From Paramacrobiotus metropolitanus (taxonomy: Eukaryota; Tardigrada; Eutardigrada; Parachela; Macrobiotidae): a stretch of DNA of 64,000 nucleotides. Where the stretch lies: positions 1-64,000 of the forward strand of contig NW_026570384.1 in assembly GCF_019649055.1 (NCBI RefSeq), in the 5' to 3' direction. The position numbers and the translations under genes are program-made. Position 1 is the stretch's first letter. Each line of letters starts with the position of its first letter. Of this stretch, positions 25,212 to 38,242 are shown piece after piece. The notes under the pieces are model-generated. The model saw nothing but the letters and a program-made list of their open reading frames with translations. It was not told the origin of the DNA and made no database searches.

Positions 25212-26872
25212 AGTACAGTGTACTTACTATCAGTGCATTGTACTGTACTCTGCTCTTTATGTGCTCGTACTGTGGCTTTCCACATGAAGCTCTTTCCGCT
25301 CACCTGTCAGTCGCTCACCGTTTCACTTTTGCGATACAGGTTTAAGGGCTCTGTAATAATAATTTTTCCTTTGAATAGGTAATTACGAACGGAAATGGAC
25401 AGTTAGGAGATTAACCAACGGCCGGTACTGCCCGGCAGTCGATCTATTCATTAATTTTGGTTACGCTCTAACAGTGTTAAGTGGATTTATTACCGGTCAC
25501 GCACCAAATGATGCAATGTCCACTTCGTAGAAATTCAAGAAACAAGCTGCCGCCCGGCCACATATATGCCCTCGCCACTGCAGCAATCGGTGCGCAACAT
25601 TTATGCGCTTGAATCGTCACAAATTGGCAATTACTTACTCGTATTAGCACACCTATCGTAACAATATGGAAAAAACCGTTTCTTAGCTGAAAAGTAAAAG
25701 TTAATCATTATTACACGTAAACACATTTGGCGTAGCGTTGCTTGTTTATTGTTTATTGCCGTTTTATGCATGTCAGCCTGTACATGCATATTGACGAATG
25801 AGAGAAAGGCCACCTAGTTCGCAGCAATTTTAGGAATACAATAACAACAAAAAGTGTGTGTCTGTGAAAAAACCTAATTAAGCTGCTTTCATTTGCAACT
25901 TTAAAAAGTCATAATTTCAGCAAATTGTTACTGCGATCTAATTTTTTATAAAAAGCTTTTTTTATTTAGCTAAAAGTGCATGTAGCTATTTAAGAACATG
26001 ATTTGAAAGTCGAATTCGAAGAGTGCAGCGCTGGAATTACGCAAAACATAAATTTAAAACCGGAACAAATATAATAAAACAGTGTTGAAAATCCTCAGTA
26101 CGTTCTGTTTTATCACTACATTGTCAATTCAAACAAAGCCGATTTTCAGCTGACGTTAGCTGGTATTACCAGCCAGCTGGAACCACTCTACACCTCTCCG
26201 CTCATTGCACCAACCGCGACTGACTAAAGAGAGCAGGTCGCCAGCATCCATAAATCCATAACCGAAAGAAAGCTGTGTGGTGGCATACATTCCATCATCA
26301 TTACCACACTACTGCGCTACTGCCGGCGCAACCGGCCTGTAGTGCAGGATAATCCCAACAGCGACGTTACAGCGCCGGTGTGCTAATACACGCACTAATA
26401 ATCTCCTGCTCTGAACTTCACCAGCGCCGAGTTAGAGGGAGCTAATTCACGCAGTGGCCCTCGCTCATTTGCATGTAATTGGCCAGCTAATCGTATGCGG
26501 ACAGCCGTGGCTAACGGGGCAAACTGGTTGGCAGCATACTGTCGAGCAGAACGGCACCGGAAGTGAAGTGAATGTGTGTGTGTTGTGCGCATGAGGCTGC
26601 CTCTCATGTAATACACTTGAGCTGTACGCGCGGCCACGACGCTGACCGGTAGGTGCAGTGCACTGCTGTACACGAGGTACATGAGCCGGGACGTTCGGCT
26701 GCGATCGACGCACCGGCATCAGTGTGTAGTGTAGCGGCACCGCGGTAAGGTCATCGCGTGGACAACACCGCGTCAAGCGGAGTCATTTTCGAGTTTTTCA
26801 CACTGTTGTATCACGCTTAATGAACGATATTGGATTTAGCTGGATTAGTGGGTAGTGTTTCCCAGTGATATC

Positions 26873-29800
26873 ATGGATTTAATGGATGATTTCCCCACGG
26901 ATGAGGAACTGGCCAAGTACCGTCAGCATCTGGAAGAACAGTCTGTGCAGAAGCTGAAGGTAAGCGAATGCTACATATAGCTGACATACATAGGGTGCGC
27001 GCAATGGCTGCGCATGACGGTATAAGTGAATATCCGCAATCTTTCCATGTTTAGATTTTGAGACCTCGTAACTAAAGCCCAAATAATTATTATGTTCTAC
27101 TGTACAAAATACAGTATTCTGACGTTAGTTTGATTAAACGCAGCTACAGATGTGCTACGCCTTTATTATTTCAACGTTTATAATTGTACACATTACAGCG
27201 CAGTGTGTGGACGGTAAATGGCACAACATACATAAAAACAACAACTGCAACAACATAAAAAGTGCAGTACAGTACGTAATACAACTAACTGTCTCATGCA
27301 GCAGTCACAAAATAAAGTTTTTCCAATAATCTAACAAATCTTTTGAATTCTGCAACCTTTGCTGTCTCTCTGGCTAAGTGTGAATGCTGTAAAGGCGCTA
27401 AAAATATTTTATGATTTGGATATCACAATTATGTAATTATTATTTTTCTTAACAAACTTAATACTTGAAGTACCGCTAGAAACCTCTTAGGATATGATAC
27501 AGAAGGCATTCGGTTAATTCTTCTAGCAATACAAAAATAAGTAATCTTTCAGAAGTTAACCAATGTAGCTGTTGATCGTTAGATGTAGACGACTAATATC
27601 ATATAGGTAATGACATATATACTGCTATCATTACTTTTTATGCGAGGTTCCTGCAAACTGATTTCTCTTTACATCTTCCTTTCTAGTCAGGTCGACTGAT
27701 AATCATTAAATAACCAACAGGAAGGTCTATTTGAAAGCTTTCCACCTGGCTTATTGCGTTTAAAACGCACCCATTACTTAGGAGTTTGAAAGACAATCGA
27801 TGACCTTGAGATCTGTCGTCGTTACGATGGCCGCATGTACAAGTAGATCAATCGTCAGATCAAATGGCATATCAAACTGTAAAGTCAATATGATTATGCG
27901 CACCTTTCAAGGTAAAGGAATGTACAACATGTTGTTCTAATTTAACTGTGGTAAATAAAAGGTTTATTACCATCGCTCAACTTCTCTCCGCGTATCACTA
28001 TAGCTAGCTATACACCATAAAGTAAACGATGAGCTTTTAATTTGTGAAGTTTAAATATATAATCCACAGAATTAATAGTATTGCATTTTTCGACATTACA
28101 GTAACAATAAAAAGAGAACAAGAAGTTTTGAAAAAAAAAGTTTTATGGCTTTTATCTAGTTCGTTCGTTAAATGGATCGAATTTGATTGACGCTGGTGCA
28201 GCGCACCGCGCGCGCGCGTGAAAGTGTAACAGGATATTGTAATTTGCAATTGGAGTTTATCAGCACAGAAGGCAAACATATGTAGCAGCCGGTAGAATTT
28301 CTGATTACTGTGCATACATGCTGATTTCGATTACTTTCCAATCCAATAAAATAGTCCAAATGCAACTGCATGCAAAGTTGCCAACACGGTTCCAACGGCG
28401 CATATCGGCACAGGTGCACAACAGGAGACTTTACATATATGAGTTTTCGCTCTATCCTACCGGCAAACTGCAAACATGTCATGTTTGAAAAATAAGCGTT
28501 ATTGTTTACCATCAACGCAATTAACCGGCGCCACGCGCCCTTATTGTTAGTGTTCCTATAAAATCGGCAAAATTTTCGGAAAGTGTACTATTATTACAGT
28601 TGAAATCGGCGTTGAAAATGCCCAGCGAAGGTATGATGATCCCAGCGAATCGCATCACGGAAATTGGCACACCGCCACCCTCGGAGCTGCTGGTGTTGTC
28701 CCATTCGCCGGACTCCTTGCAAATGACCGGCACGGACACCGACCCTAGCATGTTGATGTTGGATGGGCACGGGGATACAAGCGGCTACGCCAGCAACAAC
28801 AGCTCCAAGGACGACCACGATCTGGAGCCGGTTTCCAATATGATCGGCTCCAGCGACGGCGGCCAGAGCTGCAGGTACAACCACACTACACTGTTTTCTT
28901 GTACTTAATCACTTCAGCCAACAGCCACCAACCGTACACCGACTTATTCATTCTATTCATATTTCCAAAGAAACACATGCTTATGACGATTGAGTACAGT
29001 ATAAGTACTTGTTCGCGTAAATTTTCCAACAATCACCAAACGTTGTTCTGTGTAAAACGCTTAGAAAGAACCCTTGCAACAACCTAACAACCTGTTAATA
29101 ATTATTACTTTACATAACCGAAAAAATTGTTACTTGCCCAGCTGCCCGGGAAGAATGTTCTTAAAACGAAGGAAAATTAATGTATTTCCGCGAAATTAAT
29201 GATTTTGGTAGCCCGGGATTAATGCACAGTTTGCACACCTCTGGGCAGGTGGTTACGTTCGATGCCGTTCAGCTGACCATATTAACGGCTCAATCTTCTA
29301 AATTTCACTCCAGTACATAATACGTATGTACTGCAGTGAAATTTAAAAGATTAGCCGTTATATTAAAAACAAAAAAGCGTGCAACAAAATCTGCTTTTCT
29401 GTGATTTCTCAAGATCAGTAGATAACATGCTTTCTAACCAGTATTTGTTTTTTATATTATGACATCGTAAAATAAGTTATAGTAAATTTCATATTAAAAA
29501 TGGGAGTTTCTCAGCTGTAGCTGTATAACACTGTATCGTATAATTGTATGTGACAGTGGCGGAAATAATATTATATCAATAATGTGGCGGTCTTTCCCGT
29601 TGTCAGTTTCTGAGTGCTTTTTGATCAGAGAAAGTACTGTACTCTAACCTACCGTACTGCATTAATCATTTTCGTTGTGCCAATTGACCAGTCTGAAGTT
29701 TTGAACGCTGCATGACAAAGAATTATGAGTGGCAGCGTGTATTTCTCTTTAGCATCCGTTGTGTCATTTTTGTCCCGCATTCTAATTTTAAGTGTCCGTT

Positions 29801-32529
29801 TCCTGTCTAACGGTCAGCGGTTGACATCTGCCAGTCACACAATTCACAGTAAAGAAGTACTACTCGTAGTAATGTAATGTTGCTGTGCAGTTGCAGTGTG
29901 TCAGTGCGCAGCAGTTCACCCGAGTCCGTCCTGTCACTGCAGTCTGGGTCAAACGGATCACACACTGGTGCATGGTCACTGGTCAACATTGACGACACCG
30001 AGCCGCTCAACCCGGGGTGCGGCGCCGGCCAGTCACCGGAGGAGGCGGACCTCCATCCCGCTCCGCCAATCAGTGCCGTTCAACCGACGCCGACACTGCG
30101 TCGCTGCAGCCAGGAACGACTGCAGCATCAGCAACAGCAGCAACGGTCGGCTGCTGTCAATGAGGATTGTGATCTGTCAAGGTAAGGTTGTTTGTACTGC
30201 AACGGTAACGGTTAAACAAACCCCGACGGAGGAGGTAATTTGCCTGAAAGGTGTCAAGGTTCAGGGGCAGAATGGCGTAATTGAACGGCCAGGAGAGGGA
30301 CAATGGCGCCTACTTAACCTGGTTGCGTAGTGCAGTCGGTGATCGTTGACAGTGTGTAGGGGTAATCTGTTAATTGCTACTAACGATAAGCAAGGTACCA
30401 ACTACCAATTTGTGTTTGCTACAGGCAGACCGAGCAGTCAAGCGAGACGCCCATTGAGCGTGAGATTCGACTGTCCAGGGAAAGGGAGGAGGAGCTGCGC
30501 CGGGAGAAAGGATGGATGCTTCCGGATAAATCACAATTGAAACCCTTTGAAACTCGCCAGCGGCCAAAACGAAATGAATTATTTATGCAAAAGTAGGCAC
30601 ATCCCTTCGTTTGTGACCCGCCACACCTACTACACTTACACTGTTGATTACTTTTAACCTGTATGTTCTGTCTGTTTTAAAAAGTATATTTTGAATGGAA
30701 AAGCGGTCACAAGATTATGACGTAGAATATGTTTTTGATAAACTTAATTAATAAACTATTATATCCAAAAAGAAATTAAGTCTTAATGATGAGTTACAAA
30801 TACGCAATTTTATTGACTGTCAGGTCGCAATAGAAGCATCTTACATGACGATGATGTTACAGTGATGTTGCTTGCAGCAGAGTGGACGCTACTTTTGATG
30901 AACCACCCGCCAACACCAAGTTTATACATAACCTGTACACGGACAAATCCGCCACCTCCCGCACGACATCAGCGACGTCGTCATCCGGCATATCGGACAT
31001 CGATGGCGACACTCAGCGCCGTCTGGCCACTATACGTCTCCAGCAGGAAATTGAAGAACAGAAACGCCGCGAACTGGACCTGCGTCGCGACGGCCGCGTA
31101 AAATCCATCTCCGACGAACACGCCGATGTCGCCGACATTCTAAGCAACGGCACAACGTCCGTTATTGAGACGGAGCCATCACCGACACCCGCTTCAATGG
31201 AATCCTTTTGCAGTACACCCGAACCCGGCTCCGATAACAGCACCCTTCCGCGTGGCAACATCCTCAAGCATAAGGCGTTTTTTGAGCAGAACTCGAAGAA
31301 AGCGGACAGTCCGGCACCGGTACTGGCGCCGGTTATGCGTTTTCGCAATGAATTGCAGAACGATGTACCCGAGCAAAAGTATGTTAAAAATGATAACCGG
31401 CTCCAGGAGAATTACAATCGATTTGCAAGACCCGGAGGACGCAAGGAGCGCCCGGTCAGTATGATCCTCCCCAGCAATGCCTCTCCTAGCGATGATTCCG
31501 GAATGGCCAGTAACCCCACCTCCCCAACATGTGCCAGTGACGCGGAATTCAACACGCTAGAACTGCAGAAGAGCAAGAATCAGCTGTGGTTGATGAAGAG
31601 CGGCACCATCAGCAACATGAAGGTGCCAGTGAGTATGGAGCGGTTGATGGGTGGGGCCAAAGGAAAGGGCGCACGGGAGAGGATGTTTAATGGGGATCAT
31701 ACAGGGGAGTATTTCGGTAGCAGCAAGGGGGATGCGTATGTCGATTACTCGGCAGTACGCGCCAAGATCCCTGAGGAAACGGTGATGACCAAGAAGACTG
31801 TGTACAAGACGACGGAGAAGAAGATCTCGGATGAGATGCGCGAGATGGAAGAACGCGAACAGGAGCTAAGGTCAGACCGTCAGATCATGCACCATGTCTC
31901 AAAGGTTATAATACCTCGGCAGCCGCACCGGCTTGTACGAATGAGTAGGCGTAATAAGAGCCAACATCTGCTCTGTATTTTGCCGCAGCATTAAGTCCAC
32001 TTCTAGCCTTCTACATACTGACAGTTTGCAGTGTAATCCACATTGCAAAGTTTACCCTTACACCCCAGCGATTCCACTATCTGCACATACGTATATTACT
32101 TTTTTTTAATCAAAATGGGTAATCAAAACGGGTAATGCAGGGCATCGGCATGGGTAATAAATCGTGTAAACAAAAATTATTCTGGGATAAATGAACATTC
32201 TTTCGTAAAATTCATACTTATCCGAAATTCGCGACTTGTGGGGTGCTTCGTCGGCGCATTAGGATTAACGTTTTCACGCTTTTTTGCTGATTTTGAATAT
32301 GTTCTGTAGGCGTGTACGCACAACTCTCGGGCTATCCGTTATCAACGCAAATGCAGACGATCAAAACGGGTCATTTCGGAACGTTCAAGTCATTAAAAAC
32401 GAACTGACGCATCAGTCGTCCAGTGCCAGTGATAACCCGCAGTCTGAGGACAGTGGACGGGAGAAACCAGCGCGCCGACGGACCGCCCTAGTGGCACAGT
32501 GGGAGGAGAGGATTCAGCAGCAAGTTTAA
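26873..32529 (+). CDS. MISP/AKAP2 C-terminal-domain-like cytoskeletal protein
   Basis: Six exons, 26873-26959, 28600-28874, 29891-30181, 30425-30592, 30881-31870 and 32310-32529, sum to 2031 nt (676 residues) with all phases agreeing. Start ATG 26873 (MDLMDDFPTDEELAKYRQHL). Exon 4 contains ETPIEREIRLSREREEELRR, and exon 5 ends DEMREMEEREQELR followed by RRTALVAQWEERIQ. Charged ER-rich helices with I-E-R-E-I-R and R-E-E-E-L-R are typical of the domain shared by MISP and AKAP2/PALM2-AKAP2. MISP binds actin and spindle/centrosome structures; AKAP2 anchors PKA. Exon 3 has a poly-Gln run and much of the protein is Ser/Pro-rich and probably disordered. Tandem CAGCAG acceptor choice is possible at 30875-30880. 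The family call is from motif memory, so the product name is tentative; the gene model itself is firm. Confidence 0.75.
29283..29360. repeat. Inverted repeat inside an intron
   Basis: The arms TAACGGCTCAATCTTCTAAA.. and ..TTTAAAAGATTAGCCGTTA pair over about 27 bp, and the loop contains a second palindrome CAGTACATA/TATGTACTG. It lies in intron 2 of the MISP-like gene. Confidence 0.8.
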
Positions 32530-33743
32530 TCGCTGTTACGTTTTTGAGTTTATATCACGGGCTAGTTTCATTATTGGCTTATTGGTAGTACAATGCTAAT
32601 TTATCGGTTCTGAAATAGAAAAGAAGGGCTTTCATTTTTGTGCGGGTTTGTGGTTTGGTGCATGTTATCGGTGTTTACGCTTGAAGATATACATCGGTTT
32701 ATTCAGTTCGTTCTAACAGTTTTTTCGATAATCGATAACCTCAAGGTTCAGTAAAGCCGCTTTGTTCAATAAAACTGAAAATTTCCTCATTCGATGCACA
32801 ACTGTTGCAGTTACGCACTGTTGCAAGCTAAAAAATGCGGTTTCTAACTATACAGAAAATGAGATAACACAAATCCGACAAAAACGAAGACGGCCAAAAT
32901 AACAGCAGCACAATCAATACGGACGAAGACAACGAGCACTGCCAACGTAATCATCACCTTGGATTGTCATCATCCAAGGCAAGGTATCTTGGATGATGAC
33001 ATATTCTTCCACTGCTATGCCTCCATGCGAAAGATCTAGTCCACGTTCTCCCTTCAAATAAGTAATTCACAAATCGCGATGAGACACGTTGACTGAATTA
33101 GTTCACTCGTCAAAGTAACCATGCTCTAGAATTTCAACCAGTCTTATTCATTGTGGTCAGTTTACGCTCTGCCACCGCTCTGAATCGAAAGGTTAGTACC
33201 AACTGACGCAGGCATTTGCATCATTCTGCATCCCCGCCCGTAATATGTTGCCTTAACTTGAAACTGTTGCCTGAGGTCAACTTGCCTCGATGCCCACTGC
33301 ACCGTTAGATAGTCATTGTTTATACTTTATCCATACTGAAGTCCATATGAACTGTTTGGCAAATCTTCCAACAAGAGAACTATCCGATGAGCAAAAATTA
33401 AGTAACTAGTAACATTAAAACAGTTTTGCACTAGCATATGTAAGCAGTATTGTAAACCTATCCTAGCATGAGTAGCTGGTACAAGTAGTAAACCCGAGGG
33501 AAAAGTAATGAAAGATTAAGAACGAGGTGGTCATCTTCTGCTTAAGTACTTGTACATTACTACCACTACGAAAATACTGCTCCGGTTAAATTTCAAATAA
33601 TATAATTTGCTAATGCAGTTATTGCAATATAATTTAATCGATTGCAAGCAAACTCACCTTTACGACAACAACTGTCACCGGTCTACAACAACATTTATAA
33701 AAGAGTGAGTACTAAAATAAGCAAAACCCGATCTTTGTCATGC
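32530..33743. other. Intergenic between converging genes
   Basis: 3' UTR territory of the MISP-like gene (+) and the tetraspanin-like gene (-), which converge here. Holds one hairpin (32965-33001) and no supportable gene. Confidence 0.5.
32965..33001. repeat. Inverted repeat (hairpin)
   Basis: TGTCATCATCCAAG and CTTGGATGATGACA are exact 14-bp reverse complements separated by nine bases. An overlapping CCTTGGAT/ATCCAAGG pair gives an alternative fold. It sits between two converging genes. Confidence 0.85.
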
Positions 33744-36700
33744 TTAAACGGTTTCTTCTTGCAAGCGTGTATTATTCGCGTCAACTCTAGCGTAGTCTTC
33801 TGCATGTCGCGATAGCAGGCGAATGCTGGTTGCATGCTCCTCTATGGCACTATGATCATCGTCAAGTTTTCCCGCGCTGATTTCCAGAGATTTCAAAACA
33901 AATTTGGCATTTTCCACCAACTCCTGACGAAACTCTGCGTCACTTCTACCTTGAGCAAGTTTTGAATAACAAATGAGCAAATTCACGACGTGTGGAACCA
34001 CAAGTTCTAGTTGCACCCAGCGCCGATTTCGGCGCATAAAAATGTTATAGCGCTGGAGAATATTCGATTTCTCGCGGCGGATTTGTGCTTCCAATGCCAA
34101 CAACTGACATCCCGCATATAAGTGTATTAGATGGTTGTGTTGGGCAGGTGGATTGAGTTCACTAGAAAGGTTGCTGAAAATTTCGGCAGCTTTGGTAATC
34201 TGAAAGTACGACGACGTAGTAAGTATTAGACAACGTACGGTAGAAACTTTACCCCTTAAAAGAAGCACCTCCTTAAAGCCGTTGTTAAATTCGTAATTTG
34301 GCACAATAAACTGTGGCTTGAGGAATCTGTTTCGTTTGTTTATGAGTGACTCCGTGCGCTCAATCATTTGACTGACATCGTTGGCTCCAACACCGTCACG
34401 TTGACAAGAATTCCGTATTATGCGTAACAGTTTGAGGACTTCAGTCTTATTATCGCGAAACGTATTCCACACAGGCGACTCAAGATTCGTCGTACGGCTG
34501 GCAAGTGCATCGGTGGAGTTCAGCAAACTCAAAGTAACTTCAACGAGACGCTCTCTGACTTTGCTAAACTCTCTCCCATATGTTGCCTCGTCGTCTGATA
34601 CTGCGGAGTTTCCGATATCTTGTTCTATAAAACAGGAAATCAATTACTTACGATCAGTTGAATGAAAACCGCTTCCTACGGTAGTTTTGTAAATCTTGAG
34701 CTATATATACTGGCGACTGCTAACCCATTTCTTTTGCGATTTTCAGCAGGCTTTCTTTGAAAGAGTTCAGTTTCAATGTAGATGGTCTTTTCAGGATGAG
34801 GAGGCTCCGCATATACTCCAAAAGGTCATTACAGCGGGGCAGTGTCGTAGCTTCAAATGCCGCTGCGTGGCAGCATTCGTATAGCTGTAGCCAATAACTT
34901 TCGAGTTCCGTTGATATCGGCGATTCGGTCTACAAAATCCAACCGCAACGAATTACAACGGCCAGTTAAAAATAATGATTGGGCTAAGCTGGATGAATAC
35001 AATATTACTATACAATATTATGGCTCGCATTCAAACCCAGATGCCGGTTTGTACGATCGTGCGAGGTTTACGTCACCTCTGGTTGCTATTGTAAGTTCCT
35101 ACGACAGTACACCTGAGCGCTTTGAGTTTCATCCGTTAGAAACTTTTGAATTTCCTTCAATTTTTGGGCGTGACGCTCGTCATTTCCCGATTTGGATCGC
35201 GCGGTGCAACTTGTCAAACTGCACAATCCGTGCTGCAGCATGGCGTCCATATAGTGGATAATACTGATGACCTCCGTGGATACCTTACGAATTTCTTGTT
35301 GAAGCTTACGTGGATGCTTCTCTCGTAGAGCTTCTTCGATATGCTCCGTATGTCGGCTTGCGTGCTGATGGAAAGCTTATGATTAACAATGTAAAACCAA
35401 TCACCGCGCATGACACATAGTGCAAGTGGCATGGCTGTCAAGCCATATTATGTATAACTCTATATTCGGCCCGGAGGAAGACCTACTTCGCACCGGTTAG
35501 CCAAAACTTCTCCCAGTTTTTCTCGAGCCTCTCGGGAGTGGAGAGTCTGCTCTTCCAGCTCCGCTCTGACTAATTCTACCACTTGTTTTGATTTAGTCCA
35601 TCGCTGCAAATATTTATGAAAATTTTTCTCTTATTTGGCTTTGCAGTTGTATACTTCTAGGCGCCTTACCGTTTCCAGTTGCCAGTACGTTCTTCCAAGA
35701 AAAAGCGTCAGAAGAACCTATAAAACCAGTTTATTTGATATCTCGTTATTTTGATTGTGCAACGAAGCTTCTCATACCTGGGAAACGATAGTGGCGATAA
35801 CAAAATAAGGGATCCAACGAATTTGTTTTACGAGCTCGATCACAGCGGGAACGCAGCCCTGACAAAACGGTCAATGAATCAAAACACATACACCTAACTG
35901 ACCTAAGTGCTCGTTAGTTATGCAAAATCCGACAATTATGTGAAATGATTCCGTCCGTACGCTTTGGAAATTGGACATTTCAGCATTGTAGCGTCCATAA
36001 CCAGAAAAGCAGTTGCGATTCTGCAATTTCAGGCGCAGCGTGTTGTTGAATTTACAACAGAAGACTGGTGGTGGCAAGACGGGGAACCTCTCGGAATGAT
36101 ACGGTGTTTCGTCGAAATCACTGTGCCCTGTATGTGTGCCACAACAACCCAACTGCAAGCAAAGATCCTTTATAACATAGGATTTGTTTTAATGATGTGC
36201 TGCACATGCAAAGCGTTAACTTGTAAAATCAGCATTTAACTAAACCGGTTACATAATCGAAAATAATTGTGCTATTTTCTTTTGCAGTTAATTTGTGATA
36301 CGATTAGTAACATATGTCTGCATAGAACAGAAGTTATTCGTAATACACCGGCAAAGTTGTATTTACGTAAAGTTGCAGAGCGTTGACAATGGTGGTATCG
36401 ACGACGTTTTCACGGATTCCTGTGTGGTTCATGGAGGCGATCTTAAGAGATCCATCTGCATTAAGCGATGTCTCCACAGTACTATAGTGCCTCGCCGATT
36501 CTTCCAGATTCTCAATGTACACCGAATCGGCGGTTTTCCTTATAATGAGCGCCACGACAGCAATTTCCACAACAAGGATGAACGTCACTCCAATCAGAAA
36601 CTGCTTTTATAGGGTTTGTTATCAACGTCAAATTAAACATTTGAGAAGTGTGGTATAATTAATGATAATACGTAATGTACGTACTTACCAAAATGTGCCA

Positions 36701-37196
36701 AGCTTTTTTCAGAGATCGCTTGCAAGATTTCATAAATACTCGAAGAGTCTTTAAGCAGACATATGTGAGCACACAAAGTATAGCGGCGGTTCCCGCCGTT
36801 TTCATCAGAGCCGTAATGACGAAACATTCCCTAGCAAACCGATATCAATACTGCCAATGCCAGTTTTAACTGCCAACATTTCCACCAGGGCTTTAAAATG
36901 TTTCACAGATTTCTGTAATCAACAACAAAACGCCGTTAAGCTCCTTTGCTACACATTCCTGGGTCAGCAACGTCAATTACATCAATTCGTATTCCGATTC
37001 CAAGTAGCGGAATGGCTAAGAGAAGAGCAAACATCTGCAGTACTCGGCGTCGATGCGATGCTGTGCACATTCGGCTGCATTTTAAAGACACCTCGGATGT
37101 AATGACATCGACACCAGCTCGTAATTCCGTGGAGCTAGATCGCAGGCTTGCCGTCTGCAGGGATTCTCGAACGCTGGTGAGGTCCACTGGAATCAT
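33744..37196 (-). CDS. Tetraspanin-like membrane protein with a large C-terminal helical domain
   Basis: Eleven exons in order: 37196-36955, 36830-36689, 36603-36367, 36152-35961, 35858-35778, 35717-35670, 35603-35487, 35364-35113, 34929-34725, 34624-34239, 34199-33744; 2358 nt, 785 residues, every junction in phase. Residues 1-310 look like a tetraspanin: four hydrophobic segments (VLQMFALL.., CFVITALMKTAGTAAILCVL, FLIGVTFILVVEIAVVALII, IPYFVIATIVSQVLLTLFL) and a large loop with LGCCG, PPPVFCC and NRNC cysteines. After membrane segment 4 the frame continues for about 430 residues of charged, Leu-rich, helical and partly coiled-coil sequence (VRAELEEQTLHSREAREKL; RRNRRWVQLELVVPHVVNLL) that I cannot assign. 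Tetraspanins normally stop soon after segment 4. The join between segments 1 and 2 (GTGTAG donor) is the weakest; the 39-nt intron 34238-34200 is also inferred. Two adjacent genes merged by my splice choices remain possible. Confidence 0.65.
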
Positions 37197-38242
37197 TGTG
37201 ACGATGACCAGGACTTCGGAGAAAACTTGTATAAATCAAAATCTCATTACAGTACTTAGTTAAACCATTACCGCACAACTTCACTTTGCAAGCCATACGA
37301 ACGATGTACCGCAGTAAAACATAGTAATCATGAATCCATGGTATGGCGCAAGACACAAGTATATGAGAATAAAACCGGTTCAGTCTTCAAAAGTGTCGCA
37401 AAACAGGTTCTAGTTATTTCACAAAATGTATTCTGTATTAACCTGGTAAATACGCTAGCTACGAAGTGTAGCCGCCTCATGCGTTTATTTCTCTTATCAA
37501 ACTGAAAAGATACACAGTGATAACAACACTTTTATTAAGGAGATTTTCAGCACGTGCCAAAGGAATCTTAGTCAATAACTGCAGTAGATTCTGCGCTGTT
37601 TCCCCATCAATCATAGGACAACTTTATTTTTAGCTAGGATGCATAGAGCACTCGGTAATGCAGCGGAAGCTGTGCCTTGAACAACCGGATGGAATGTGTG
37701 AGTCGGCTTGTGTTATCCAGTTAATATATCAATTTAAAAATCGCTGCACCTACAGTATGCGTACATATGTTATGTGCTACAGCTACACTTTACATACAAT
37801 ATCTTAAACGCCCTAATACTAGTACTTCGTATTACAGTAGCAAAGTTTTGCCAATCAGACTTCCAAAATTGCTGCCTGTTCAATTTACGTAGATAGCGAG
37901 CTTATAAAGGATTTTGTTAAACGGGTTCATTTAGCGATCTAGAGTCTAGACACACACCCAGCAGCCGCAAACGATTTACTCAGAATTACAGAAGCTGATT
38001 GTGAGAAACAACTAAAAATTACGTACGGGTAGATATCGGTTCTAAACCTCAGACTTGGCAACTGGAAGGAATTCTTTGGAAGAGATACAATTTGTAGCAA
38101 GGCAGTTAAAGTAAACAGCAGTGGAATAAGCTACAGGATCGATTACAGAGGCGTGCACAATCAATTTTGCACGCTAACCGTTGCAACTGCAACATTCAGC
38201 TGTACATGTAATAAGGAAGCTCGCGGCGCCTCAGTATACTTG
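37197..38242. other. Intergenic, nothing recognised
   Basis: AT-rich. Upstream side of the tetraspanin-like gene and downstream side of the cystine-knot-like gene. No ORF of interest. Confidence 0.5.

Larger units (their letters stand above)
24746..26872. other. Intergenic region between 6PGD and the MISP-like gene
   Basis: Holds the nested palindromes at 25078-25211 and a GC-richer block at about 26150-26760, directly upstream of the next gene's ATG, which is a plausible promoter/5' UTR. Long frames on the minus strand in that block have no recognisable domain. Confidence 0.45.

Noticed and set aside
28184-28215. GCGCGCGCGC run as a possible Z-DNA or regulatory element
   Set aside because: A short simple repeat in an intron; too little to support a function.
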